Assembly: GCA_022843745.1 (NCBI GenBank)
Contig: JALHNB010000028.1
Span: 27,604-91,603, forward strand
Reading direction: 5' to 3'
Source of the DNA: Anaerolineae bacterium
Lineage (GTDB): Bacteria > Chloroflexota > Anaerolineae > Aggregatilineales > Phototrophicaceae
Length of the DNA stretch: 64,000 nt
Shown: positions 16,967 to 25,550 of the stretch, piece by piece
How the letters are laid out: the number at the start of each line of letters is the position of its first letter
How positions within the stretch are numbered: position 1 is the stretch's first letter
The notes under the pieces: model-generated
Told to the model about the DNA's origin: nothing
The model's database searches: none
The model's input: the letters and a program-made list of their open reading frames with translations, nothing else
Position numbers and translations under genes: made by a program

Positions 16967-17760
16967 ACTGCTTTACCCGGCCTGTAAATTGCCCGCTGGA
17001 TTATTTTCGATTCGGATTTTGCCTCGTTAAAAATTTCATCGGGACGCGCAAAGTAACCCAGCTTTGCAAAAAATTCTTCGACCTGTTGAGCGCTGTGTCC
17101 AAAAGCAGGCAGCTTATTTGGATGTATCTCGCAGGCGACGATGGTTTTTTGCTGCTTAAGCGTTTCGGCTGCCCCCTGCAAGGCGAGAAGCTCTGCGCCT
17201 TCGATGTCAATCTTAATGACATCCGGGAAGATGCCGGTTTCTGTTACATATTGGTCAATGGAGGTGACATCTACCTCAATGGTTTCGCTTGAGGGCGTAT
17301 CCAATGCTTCTCCACGAAGCGAGCTTACCGAACTGATTCCGGCGACCCACATTTTGAGCTTGCCATTGGGCTGGTCGCTAACGGCTTTGGACACAAGGAT
17401 CATATTCGAAAGATGATTAACCGCAATCGTTTCTTGCAGCAGCCGAACCGTATGGGGATTGGGTTCGAAGGCGATAATTTTGCCTGTATTGCCGACCTTG
17501 CCCAGAAACGCCAGCGAAAAATAGCCGCGATAAACGCCCACATCAAACACCGTCTGACCGGGCTGGATAGCGTCAAGAATATGCTTCAGGTATCCCATCT
17601 CGGCTGGATCATTCAGCGCCGCATCGGATTTGCCGATCATTGTTTTCAGGGAGTAACCTTCCAACGGCAGCAGATATTCATGTCCATTGATGATTTTGCG
17701 CATGTAACGAACGTTCAATACTTTGAGAGCCGAGCGTAATAAAGACTTTAACCCACTCAT
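16963..17760 (-). CDS. FkbM-family methyltransferase
   Basis: A 265-residue SAM-dependent methyltransferase. VFDVGVYRGYFSLAFLGKVG near residue 94 is the SAM-binding loop, followed by IIAFEPNPHTVRLL, with the acidic ribose-binding residue, and IKIDIEGAELLALQGA near residue 190, the hallmark of FkbM proteins. Such enzymes O-methylate sugars in surface glycans and antibiotics. It is fused translationally to both neighbours by four-base overlaps, so it is probably dedicated to the same polymer, either as a decorating or an end-capping enzyme. Confidence 0.84.
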   Translation of the reverse strand: MSGLKSLLRSALKVLNVRYMRKIINGHEYLLPLEGYSLKTMIGKSDAALNDPAEMGYLKHILDAIQPGQTVFDVGVYRGYFSLAFLGKVGNTGKIIAFEPNPHTVRLLQETIAVNHLSNMILVSKAVSDQPNGKLKMWVAGISSVSSLRGEALDTPSSETIEVDVTSIDQYVTETGIFPDVIKIDIEGAELLALQGAAETLKQQKTIVACEIHPNKLPAFGHSAQQVEEFFAKLGYFARPDEIFNEAKSESKIIQRAIYRPGKAV

Positions 17761-18560
17761 CGTTGCTCCTGGGGTGGAAATTCGTCATCCGGCTTGGGGA
17801 AATGACCGAGTTTATAGGCCGACCAGAGTTTAACGTAGCGCACGAAAACGCTGTAAGCACCGTCGAGGGACGAGAATAACCCTAAAACACCATGCTTGTA
17901 AGCGCCGCGATAAAAATAGGCTTTCAAAAATGACCGCGCTGGCTGCCACAGCATATCGCGTACCCGAAAGGGCTGCCCGTTCTGATACCAATGCGCTGCC
18001 ATTGATTCGCTGTAGAGGTTTGTTTTCTCGATGCGCTCATAAATGCTGTCATAAGTGTAGTGATCGATATGACCTTTAAGCGTACCAAGTTCACCCGGTA
18101 CGCTGATCGTCTGGTGAACACTTCCGCCAGGGAACTCGCCAAGCCCGTTACGGAAAAGTCGCAGGTGCTTCGTTGGCGGATGGATGACCTCTCCCAGCGC
18201 GTAATGATGGATCATGACATTCCATCCATTGTAAGCATTGTTGGGATCGCGGACTTTTGTTTGGAGATCAGCGATCAGATCGGGCGTTGGGATTTCGTCG
18301 GCATCCAGTGACAGAATCCACTCACGGCTTGCCAGTGTAAAAGCATAGTTTTTGTTGATGTCAAAATTGAGTTTATTAGTCACCTGATAAACTTTGCCCG
18401 TGTAGCGCCGCGCGATCTCGGATGTCTGATCGGTGCTGCCACTATCGACGACGATAATTTCGTCTGCCCACGACGTGACTGCATCAAACCAGCGCGGCAG
18501 TCGTTGGGCTTCATTACGCGCCAATAAAACGACGGATACACCCGGCTCGAAATGTGTCAT
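17757..18560 (-). CDS. GT2-family glycosyltransferase (WaaE/KdtX-like)
   Basis: An inverting GT-A enzyme of 267 residues. VSVVLLARNEAQRLP starts the fold, VVDSGSTDQT is the nucleotide-binding strand, LSLDADEIP holds the metal-binding DxD, and HPPTKHLRLFRNG with HQTI resembles the WaaE group. The frame runs upstream to 18659, but the ATG at 18560 overlaps the neighbouring stop exactly as ATGA and begins the conserved domain, so it is preferred. The C-terminal hydrophobic and basic segment (FLKAYFYRGAYKHG) may hold it at the membrane. Sugar specificity is unknown. Confidence 0.84.
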   Translation of the reverse strand: MTHFEPGVSVVLLARNEAQRLPRWFDAVTSWADEIIVVDSGSTDQTSEIARRYTGKVYQVTNKLNFDINKNYAFTLASREWILSLDADEIPTPDLIADLQTKVRDPNNAYNGWNVMIHHYALGEVIHPPTKHLRLFRNGLGEFPGGSVHQTISVPGELGTLKGHIDHYTYDSIYERIEKTNLYSESMAAHWYQNGQPFRVRDMLWQPARSFLKAYFYRGAYKHGVLGLFSSLDGAYSVFVRYVKLWSAYKLGHFPKPDDEFPPQEQR

Positions 18561-19732
18561 GATGGGCGCTCCAATAAGGGTTGGATATGCTCCAGCAATC
18601 GTTCGAAAAGATGATCCCAGGAATTTTGCTGGGCAATCTGCCGTCGCTCGAAAGCACATTCGGGATTTTCTGCGTTGGTTAAAGCTGCTTCAACTTGAGC
18701 GACAAAATTGGCACCGGTGGCGATACTGACCAGATGGCGGCAAGGATCAAGCGCAGGCATATCGGTTGAAACAATCGGCTTGCCCGTTGCTAGATATTCC
18801 CACATCTTTAACGGACTCATGGTCGCGGTTCGCTCGTAGATCAGAAATGGGACGATACACACATCCATCGCCTGGATATAGCCTGGGAGACTCGAACGCT
18901 CGACAAAGCCGAGCCAGCGCACATTTTTGTTCTGGTTCGCTCGCGCCGCTTCAGAAGCTTTTACCGGGCCGATCACGACAATCTGACCCGGCCAGCGTTC
19001 GCTCAATGCAGCGAGGATGTCGTGGTCGAACCATTCTGCTACCAGGCCAACATAGCCGATGATGGGTTTGGGCATATCCGCGAGGGCAGGATTGATTTCC
19101 AGATGCCCGTTTCCAACCTGCGCGAATAACTCATAATCGACACCATTGGGGATATGGTGAATATTGGCATTATACGGACAGCGTGCTTCAACCAATATTT
19201 TCGATGCGGCGAAAACGAGATCGACCTGATGTAGCAAATCACGCTCACGCCGTTCCGTTAACTGGCGAAATTTTGGCACAAACAAGCCGTAATCGTCGGT
19301 GATGTCATAAACGTTATGCGATGGGGCAGGTTGCAGACGGGGCAGGATATGCAAATTAAGCGGGACGCGATTCCAGGCGATATAGTTTCTCCAACCGCGC
19401 TTTCGCAGCTCGGCATTCACTGGATGAGCGATTTGAGCACCTACCACACGCGCCATCATTTCGCTGCGCATCGAGCCGGGTAAAACAGGCGGCAGAGTCA
19501 TCACGTCCAGACCTTCGGCAACGGTGCGCACCTGCGGTTTAGCAAACGGCGCACGCCAATCACCGCTTCGGACACTCCCTGCCAGAGAACGCGGCGTTTC
19601 GACATAAAGAATTTCCGCGCCCAATTTTGCCAACCGCAGAGTGAAGTGATTCTGGCGTGTCCATACATGATCCCAGGGGGGCATATTGAGCCATAATAAT
19701 TTTTGCCCTTTGATGAACGCTGAATCGATCAT
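18557..19732 (-). CDS. GT4-like glycosyltransferase
   Basis: A 391-residue GT-B protein. WDHVWTRQNHFTLRLAKLG near the start is the acceptor-side segment. IGYVGLVAEWFDHDIL near residue 217 and VPFLIYERTATMSPLKMWEYLATGKPIVS near 290 form the donor half. The usual first Glu of GT4 is in the ERTATMSPLKMWE stretch, a pattern seen in TuaH-like and related teichuronic-acid or exopolysaccharide transferases. It overlaps both neighbours by four bases. The specific sugar cannot be predicted. Confidence 0.78.
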   Translation of the reverse strand: MIDSAFIKGQKLLWLNMPPWDHVWTRQNHFTLRLAKLGAEILYVETPRSLAGSVRSGDWRAPFAKPQVRTVAEGLDVMTLPPVLPGSMRSEMMARVVGAQIAHPVNAELRKRGWRNYIAWNRVPLNLHILPRLQPAPSHNVYDITDDYGLFVPKFRQLTERRERDLLHQVDLVFAASKILVEARCPYNANIHHIPNGVDYELFAQVGNGHLEINPALADMPKPIIGYVGLVAEWFDHDILAALSERWPGQIVVIGPVKASEAARANQNKNVRWLGFVERSSLPGYIQAMDVCIVPFLIYERTATMSPLKMWEYLATGKPIVSTDMPALDPCRHLVSIATGANFVAQVEAALTNAENPECAFERRQIAQQNSWDHLFERLLEHIQPLLERPS

Positions 19733-20694
19733 TTTTCAACGCCCTCCAAATAGGCTTGCGCCATTTTTTCGATGCCTTCAGCAGCCGTAAAGGGTGGCGA
19801 CCATTTCAGGTCTTTATAGGCCTTACTTGAATCGATGACAAGCGACCCCCAGAGTTGATCGACGATGTTTTCTTTGCCAATGATCTGCGCCAGGAGTCGT
19901 ATCGGTGCTTCCGGCGCTGGAAACAGCCGAGCAGGGCGATTCATGGCGTTGGCGAGTAAGCGGATCAGTTCCGTTGTTGATAAATCCTGCTCATCGCTGA
20001 CGATAAATGTCTGGTTGGCTGCGGCGGGTGAAACGACACAATGGATCAGGAAATCCGCCAGATTATCGACACCGATTAAGCTGCGACGGTTGCCCGTACT
20101 CGCCAACGGGAGTGGAACGCCGCGATAGACCCACTTTAGCAAACGGCGCATGTTCCCCGGTGCGCCCGCGCCATGCACCAGCGGAGGACGCACGATGACG
20201 ATTTCGAATCCTGTTTCTGAGCGAACCTGCTGCAAGGCTTGTTCGGCTTCCCATTTGGCGATGGCATAATGGCTCCTGGGCGCTGGCACGGAATGTGTTG
20301 TGAATGGCTCACCAACTTGCGTACTGCTGCCGAGTACACCAATCGAACTGACGAAAATAAAGCGCTGGATACCAGATTGGGCTGCCTGCTGCGCCAGTTG
20401 TTTTGTACCTTCGACATTGACCGCGCGAAACGCTGCCAGAGGATCAGCGGTTTTATTATCCAGGATGTGCGCTCGTGCCGCCAGATGGATGACGACTTGA
20501 ATCCTCTCCAGTGCGCCTGACCAATCGGTATCGCGTCCAATATCGCCCACTGCGATGACATCGGAATGCGCATCATCGGATTTTCGGATTGCTTCGCGCA
20601 CCCAATAACCAGAATCACGCAGTTCGCGGCAAAGCGTTTTCCCGATAAAGCCGTTTGCGCCTGTGACCAGGACTCGCGCTTTTGCTGGTTTCAT
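19729..20694 (-). CDS. NAD-dependent epimerase/dehydratase (extended SDR)
   Basis: A 321-residue extended SDR. The ATG at 20694 overlaps the upstream stop as ATGA and begins just before the Rossmann motif VTGANGFIG; an earlier in-frame start at 20730 is less likely. Catalytic residues are in SSIGVLG and YAIAKWEAE (YxxxK). VRPPLVHGAGAPGNMRRLL, with NRRSLIGVDNLADFL, matches the UDP-glucose 4-epimerase/WbpK-type reductases. A 4-reductase of this type would pair naturally with the WecA/WbpL-like priming transferase at 11485 by making its deoxy-N-acetyl-sugar donor. That link is inference. Confidence 0.82.
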   Translation of the reverse strand: MKPAKARVLVTGANGFIGKTLCRELRDSGYWVREAIRKSDDAHSDVIAVGDIGRDTDWSGALERIQVVIHLAARAHILDNKTADPLAAFRAVNVEGTKQLAQQAAQSGIQRFIFVSSIGVLGSSTQVGEPFTTHSVPAPRSHYAIAKWEAEQALQQVRSETGFEIVIVRPPLVHGAGAPGNMRRLLKWVYRGVPLPLASTGNRRSLIGVDNLADFLIHCVVSPAAANQTFIVSDEQDLSTTELIRLLANAMNRPARLFPAPEAPIRLLAQIIGKENIVDQLWGSLVIDSSKAYKDLKWSPPFTAAEGIEKMAQAYLEGVEK

Positions 20695-21872
20695 CGAGCT
20701 ACCGCGCCTACAGAATGGACTTGCGCACAAACCGCGAGTGTTTGAGCGATAATGGTGGTGGTCGAAAACTCACTTTCCGCAATTTCTCGGCTGCGTCGTC
20801 CCATTTGGGTGCGCAATTCACGATCTTCGATCAGGCGACGCATTGCATCGGCTAAAGTCTGTGAATCGCGCACACGAACCAGTAAGCCATTTTCGCCATC
20901 ATAGACGATCTCCCGGCAGCCGGGTACATCCGTCGTGACTATTGGACGACCAGAAGCGGCAGCTTCGATAAGCGCTTTGGGAATGCCTTCACGATAAGAC
21001 GGGAGACAGACGATATGCGCCTCTCGAAATATTTTCGGCATATTCTCGCACCACCCCCACCATTCGATCACACCGCTGTCGTGCCAGCGCTGTAATTGAT
21101 CGCGCGAAATAGCCGCCGGGTTATCCGGATCGGTGTCACCCACCAACACAAAACGCGCCTCTATCCCTGCTTCTTTCAACTGTGTGGTGGCTTCGACAAA
21201 TTCGCCAACGCCTTTATCCCAGAGCATTCGCGATGGCAAAACGATGATCGGCACTCCATCGGGTTCGGGCGTGACGGAAAAATTTTGCATATCAACGCCA
21301 GAGCCTTTGATGACGGCGACTATCTCCGATTTAACTAACCCTTGCTCAATAAATACCTTAGAATCATCGCTGTTTTGAAACAACGTGCGCATATTCGGAT
21401 GTCCAAGTGCCAAACGATAGGCTGACTTTACACCTGTGCGCAGCAAAGAGGCCTTGAGACCAGTCGCGAGAAAGACGTATCCCAGCCCTGTGACCGCGCT
21501 AATCACCGCCGGGACATGCGTCACCCGCGCAAGAATGCCACCGTAAAGCACAGGCTTAATCGTGGCGTGATAGACCAGATCGGGCTTGAGTGCTTTGTAA
21601 ATTTGGTATAGCTGGATCATCACGCGCAATTCACCCAGTGGGTCGATGCTGCCGCGTTTGATCGAGATCGGATGGTAGTGAAAACCCAATGAACGAATCG
21701 TGTCCGCAGCGTTGGCGACGACCATTTTTTCAAGCGCGTCTGCTTCGGCGGGAGCAGCGACATGCACTTCATAGCCAGCATCACGTATGGCCTGCATCAC
21801 AGGCAAACGATGTGTCAGAAAATATCCCGCGTGGTTGCCAACATATAAAAAACGAGGTGGATTGTTCAACAT
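20691..21872 (-). CDS. GT4-family glycosyltransferase (PglA/WbpX-like), first gene of the operon
   Basis: A 393-residue GT-B enzyme. FLYVGNHAGYFLTHRLPVM near the start, TGLGYVFLATG near 150, VLPSRMLWDKGVGEF near 215, and PSYREGIPKALIEAAASGRPIV near 305 with the Glu-X7-Glu pair. This resembles transferases that add the second sugar onto an undecaprenyl-linked amino sugar, such as PglA, which is consistent with the priming enzyme nearby. An extended -10 (TGCTATACT, 21904-21912) would start RNA near 21897, which favours the ATG at 21872 over the one at 21899. No clear ribosome site was seen. Confidence 0.82.
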   Translation of the reverse strand: MLNNPPRFLYVGNHAGYFLTHRLPVMQAIRDAGYEVHVAAPAEADALEKMVVANAADTIRSLGFHYHPISIKRGSIDPLGELRVMIQLYQIYKALKPDLVYHATIKPVLYGGILARVTHVPAVISAVTGLGYVFLATGLKASLLRTGVKSAYRLALGHPNMRTLFQNSDDSKVFIEQGLVKSEIVAVIKGSGVDMQNFSVTPEPDGVPIIVLPSRMLWDKGVGEFVEATTQLKEAGIEARFVLVGDTDPDNPAAISRDQLQRWHDSGVIEWWGWCENMPKIFREAHIVCLPSYREGIPKALIEAAASGRPIVTTDVPGCREIVYDGENGLLVRVRDSQTLADAMRRLIEDRELRTQMGRRSREIAESEFSTTTIIAQTLAVCAQVHSVGAVAR

Positions 21873-21903
21873 GGTTGTATATCTGGTGCAATAACCCATC
21901 GGC

Positions 21904-21912
21904 AGTATAGCA
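21904..21912 (-). promoter_or_regulatory. Extended -10 promoter of the minus-strand glycan operon
   Basis: Read on the minus strand this is TGCTATACT, matching the extended -10 consensus in five of six hexamer positions plus the TG. No good -35 lies 17 bases upstream, as expected when the TG element compensates. It would give a leader of about 25 bases to the ATG at 21872. Confidence 0.45.
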
Positions 21913-21937
21913 TCAGGCAGATTTTCAGGATAGCAAT

Positions 21938-22027
21938 TTCACGACAACAAGATAGAGCACAAGATAGAGATCTTCACCACAACAATATAACGCCTTCACG
22001 ACGACAATTAAGGGATTGTGCTATATT
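21938..22027 (+). promoter_or_regulatory. Three TTCACnACnACAA direct repeats and extended -10 upstream of wzm
   Basis: TTCACGACAACAA (21938), TTCACCACAACAA (21973) and TTCACGACGACAA (21995) are direct repeats in the divergent region. TGCTATATT at 22019-22027 is an extended -10 for wzm, and the third repeat occupies the place of its -35. The arrangement suggests activator or repressor binding that serves both divergent glycan transcripts. A shorter CAAGATAGAG repeat also occurs at about 21948 and 21960. Confidence 0.4.
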
Positions 22028-22081
22028 GGTACATGATAGGTGCATATACCAGCAACCGATGCTTGAGGAGATACAACGAGT

Positions 22082-22963
22082 TTGAGCAGCCCGATCCCAG
22101 TTGAGCAGATTATCGAGAAATCCCCTCAGCATTTGCAGGCTAAACCGCGACTGCGTCTAGCACCAACCAAAGGCTGGGTATCTCTCAATTTTCAGGAATT
22201 GAAAGAATATCGCGAGCTGTTGTTTTTTATGACCTGGCGCGACATCAAGGTGCGCTATAAACAGACCGTGATTGGCGCACTCTGGGCGATTATTCAGCCT
22301 TTTCTGACGATGGTCGTTTTTAGCTTGTTTTTTGGTCGTCTTGCGGGCGTACCTTCAGACAATATTCCCTATCCGATTTTTACCTATGCCGCACTTGTGC
22401 CCTGGACTTTTTTCGCGAATGGGCTGACGAATTCTGCGAACAGCCTTGTTTCAAACGCGAATTTGATCAAAAAAGTCTATTTTCCACGCTTAATTCTGCC
22501 TGTATCCGCAATCATGTCCGGCGTGATTGATTTTTTTCTGGCGTTCGTGATTTTACTGGCGATGATGCTTTTTTACGGTATTGTGCCAACGGTCAATGTG
22601 ATATGGCTACCGGCTTTTTTACTGTTAGCAGTGGTCACATCGCTGGGGGTAGGTTTGTGGTTTGCCGCGATGAACGTTCAGTTCCGCGACGTGCGCTATG
22701 CGATTCCGTTTCTGGTGCAGTTCTGGATGTTCGCGACTCCTGTTGCCTATCCAAGCTCGATGATTAAGAATGATCTTTTACGGGCGTTGTATGGGATTAA
22801 TCCGATGGCTGGCGTGATAGAGGGATTCCGCTGGGCGCTGCTTGGCACAGAAACCTCGCCGGGTGCAATTATTGTCGTATCGTCACTCGCAGCGTTATTG
22901 ATGCTGATCGGTGGATTGTACTATTTCAAGCGGCTGGAAAAGACCTTTGCGGATGTGGTGTAG
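22082..22963 (+). CDS. wzm: Polysaccharide ABC exporter permease (Wzm/ABC-2 type)
   Basis: A 293-residue membrane protein with about six hydrophobic helices and the ABC-2 signature region FRDVRYAIPFLVQFWMFATPVAYPSSMI. The N-terminal amphipathic part contains ELLFFMTWRDIKVRYKQTVIGALWAIIQP, the conserved coupling helix of Wzm/TagG proteins. It exports a completed undecaprenyl-linked glycan together with Wzt downstream. The start is TTG at 22082 with GAGGAG about ten bases before it. It is the first gene of the plus-strand half of the cluster and has an extended -10 promoter. Confidence 0.9.
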   Translation: MSSPIPVEQIIEKSPQHLQAKPRLRLAPTKGWVSLNFQELKEYRELLFFMTWRDIKVRYKQTVIGALWAIIQPFLTMVVFSLFFGRLAGVPSDNIPYPIFTYAALVPWTFFANGLTNSANSLVSNANLIKKVYFPRLILPVSAIMSGVIDFFLAFVILLAMMLFYGIVPTVNVIWLPAFLLLAVVTSLGVGLWFAAMNVQFRDVRYAIPFLVQFWMFATPVAYPSSMIKNDLLRALYGINPMAGVIEGFRWALLGTETSPGAIIVVSSLAALLMLIGGLYYFKRLEKTFADVV

Positions 22964-22996
22964 TACGATGGTCGTAACAATCTGGTGTAATCCTTC

Positions 22997-24250
22997 ATGA
23001 GCGATATTGCAATTGATCTGCAAAATATTGGTAAGCAGTACAAGATTGGGGGTGAACGCCAACGCTACCGGGCGCTGCGGGATACGCTCACGGATATTGT
23101 AAAGACCCCTGTGCGACGTGCGCGTAATATTTTGAGGGGACAGGCTTACGCAGCATCCGACATGAATGAGACATTTTGGGCGCTGCGTGATGTGAACCTG
23201 CAAATCAAGGATGGCGAAGTCGTCGGTATTATTGGGCGCAATGGTGCGGGCAAAAGTACGCTGCTGAAAATTTTGTCGCGCATCACCGAGCCGAGTGAAG
23301 GTTATGCGGATATTTATGGGCGGGTCGGTGCGCTTCTCGAAGTCGGCACAGGCTTTCACCCGGAGCTAACCGGACGCGAGAATATTTTTCTCAACGGCGC
23401 GGTTTTGGGGATGCGGCGTGGCGAGATTCTGCGCAAATTTGATGAAATTATTGCCTTTGCTGAAGTCGAAAAATTCATTGACACGCCTGTGAAGCATTAT
23501 TCGAGTGGTATGGCGCTGCGATTGGGCTTTTCGGTGGCGGCACACCTCGAGCCAGAAATTTTGCTGGTCGATGAAGTGCTGGCGGTGGGTGATTTCGCAT
23601 TTCAGAAAAAATGCCTGGGTAAAATGGATGATGTGGCGAAGTCCGGGCGGACGGTGCTGCTGGTCAGCCACAACATGGCGGCGATTGCCAATTTGTGTAC
23701 GGCGACGGTGCTGCTGAATCGCGGTCAACTGGTCAATTATGGCCCGACGGCGGATATTATCGAGCAATATTTAAATATGGGAGATGTCGAAGATGAGATA
23801 GATGAAGTTTTAAGGGATGGTCGATACGTTGAGAAAATAGAATGTCGCGATCATTTAAACAACCCGACACAGACTTACCGTGTTGGTGATCCGCTGGTTA
23901 TTGATGTCACCCTTAAGAATCTGGATCAAATCGCGTCACCCAATTTAGGGCTACTGGTGTGCAATCATTTTGGGGATCGCTTAATCTTATTGTCTCCCCA
24001 TGTTCAGTCAGAACTGGTTTTATCACGACTGGATCGAAAAACGTATCGTGTCATCACCGAACCGCTTAATTTACTGCCCGGATACTATACTTTTGAGATT
24101 AGTATCGGCAGCGGTTATGAGACGGTTGAAAATTTTAAGAGCTTGCCGGGATTCACAATTGAGTACACTGATTACTTCAACACTGGCAAAATGCCAATGG
24201 CTAAACAGGGTATCCTCGCGCAAAAAGCGACCTGGCAGATTATTGACTGA
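22997..24250 (+). CDS. wzt: Polysaccharide ABC exporter ATPase (Wzt) with C-terminal glycan-binding domain
   Basis: A 417-residue protein. Walker A is GRNGAGKST (residues 80-88), signature YSSGMALRLGFSVAAH lies near 173, and Walker B ILLVDEVLAVGD near 193. The ATPase ends near residue 260. The remaining 150 residues form a beta-rich extension like the O-antigen-binding domain of Wzt proteins that recognise a modified chain end. That extension implies that export here depends on a terminal cap, and a methyltransferase gene lies directly downstream. It could instead be a TagH-type exporter of teichoic-acid-like polymers. Confidence 0.9.
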   Translation: MSDIAIDLQNIGKQYKIGGERQRYRALRDTLTDIVKTPVRRARNILRGQAYAASDMNETFWALRDVNLQIKDGEVVGIIGRNGAGKSTLLKILSRITEPSEGYADIYGRVGALLEVGTGFHPELTGRENIFLNGAVLGMRRGEILRKFDEIIAFAEVEKFIDTPVKHYSSGMALRLGFSVAAHLEPEILLVDEVLAVGDFAFQKKCLGKMDDVAKSGRTVLLVSHNMAAIANLCTATVLLNRGQLVNYGPTADIIEQYLNMGDVEDEIDEVLRDGRYVEKIECRDHLNNPTQTYRVGDPLVIDVTLKNLDQIASPNLGLLVCNHFGDRLILLSPHVQSELVLSRLDRKTYRVITEPLNLLPGYYTFEISIGSGYETVENFKSLPGFTIEYTDYFNTGKMPMAKQGILAQKATWQIID

Positions 24251-24285
24251 AGATTACTTCACTGAAGACCAAATGAGACTATTTC

Positions 24286-25014
24286 ATGCGGCTGTTTAAT
24301 CGGAATTGGAAAGAAATTGCACACTATGTCCGTTACAACCTGAAGGGTTTTCCGCTAGCATTTTCAATGTTAGCATCGAATTCTCAGCGAAAACATTTTG
24401 GAGAATGGCTGCGTTCGCATCAAAAAGGTTATCTCCTTAAGCGTCCGATGCCCTGGATTGCCTTTGATGCGTATGATTATCTTGCTGAAATGCTGCCGGA
24501 AAAGGCTCGTGTGTTTGAATATGGCAGCGGTGGCTCAACACTTTTCTGGTTAACTCGCAAAAATTGCCAATGTGTATCCATAGAACATAACCCACAATGG
24601 TTTGCTATCGTCAATAAATACGTGGCTGGCCTGAGTAATCAAAAGGCTCTGGAATATCGTCTGGTCGAACCAGCAGTCTTTAAGAGCGATAGGCTGGATG
24701 TGTACGATCCGACGAAATACCTGGACGATAAAATGCGCAATTTTTCGTTTGAAAAATATGTCAAACAGATTGATGAGTTCCCGGATGCCTACTTCGATCT
24801 GGTCATGGTCGATGGCGAATCGCGTCCGGCGTGTATCGCTCACGGTTGCCGGAAGGTCAGATCAGGCGGTTTTTTGATTGTTGATAATGCTGAACGTCGC
24901 GACTACTTTAACCATGTGAAAGCCCTGCTTGAGCCGTTCGATGAAATTTCGTTTCGTGGCGTTGTTCCAGCGGCGATGATTATGTCGCAGACCAATATTT
25001 ATCGACGGCGATAA
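24286..25014 (+). CDS. Class I SAM-dependent methyltransferase-like protein
   Basis: A 242-residue protein. VFEYGSGGSTLFWLTRK near residue 75 has the glycine-rich SAM loop. CVSIEHNPQWF follows with an acidic ribose ligand, and FDLVMVDGESRPACI near residue 170 is the post-motif strand. It resembles O-methyltransferases more than FkbM. No closer family is recognised. Position immediately after wzt, whose C-terminal domain may read a capped end, makes it a candidate chain-terminating methyltransferase; this is inference. Confidence 0.7.
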   Translation: MRLFNRNWKEIAHYVRYNLKGFPLAFSMLASNSQRKHFGEWLRSHQKGYLLKRPMPWIAFDAYDYLAEMLPEKARVFEYGSGGSTLFWLTRKNCQCVSIEHNPQWFAIVNKYVAGLSNQKALEYRLVEPAVFKSDRLDVYDPTKYLDDKMRNFSFEKYVKQIDEFPDAYFDLVMVDGESRPACIAHGCRKVRSGGFLIVDNAERRDYFNHVKALLEPFDEISFRGVVPAAMIMSQTNIYRRR

Positions 25015-25027
25015 GCGCAGAGGAATC

Positions 25028-25534
25028 ATGCTCAAGTCCATTTTGAGGCCAATCTATCGCCGCTTTTTCCCCGTGCTGGATGCTTTCCAGGTCGCGCAAT
25101 ACTGGCGTGATCGGGGGATGCAGATCGGTGAAGGCACAACGCTTTACAATGTCGTTTTCGGGCGTGGTGGGCGTGATCCCATTATCATCGGCAAAAATTG
25201 CGTTCTCACGGGTTGCACGATTTTGGGACACGATGCTTCCACTAATGCGCGACTGGGTTTCAAAGTCGGCGAAGGCTCGATTATGCAACCAGTCGTTATT
25301 GAGGACGACTGCTTTATTGGCGTAGGGGCGATTGTCCTGATGGGCGTTACGATTGGTAAAGGCTCGATTGTCGGCGCGGGGGCGGTTGTGACCAAAGATG
25401 TACCCGCAGGGGTCGTGGTTGGTGGCAACCCGGCTCAAACGATTTGCAGTGTTGACGAACTGGTCGAAAAACGCCGTCAGCTTTATCGCGAACACCCGGA
25501 ATATTTCCCGAAAAAGCCAACAGGCATTGATTGA
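25028..25534 (+). CDS. Hexapeptide-repeat acyltransferase
   Basis: A 168-residue left-handed beta-helix protein. Isoleucine-patch repeats are visible in MQIGEGTTLYN, IIIGKNCVLTGCTIL, FKVGEGSIMQPVVI, CFIGVGAIVLM and VTIGKGSIVGAGAVVTKDVPAGVVVGGNPA, the last being the usual C-terminal coil of serine acetyltransferase- and NeuD-like enzymes. HDAST carries the probable catalytic His. It begins 13 bases after the methyltransferase stop and is likely part of the wzm-wzt transcript, acetylating a sugar of the polymer or of its precursor. Confidence 0.8.
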   Translation: MLKSILRPIYRRFFPVLDAFQVAQYWRDRGMQIGEGTTLYNVVFGRGGRDPIIIGKNCVLTGCTILGHDASTNARLGFKVGEGSIMQPVVIEDDCFIGVGAIVLMGVTIGKGSIVGAGAVVTKDVPAGVVVGGNPAQTICSVDELVEKRRQLYREHPEYFPKKPTGID

Positions 25535-25550
25535 AAAGTATACTCCGTTT

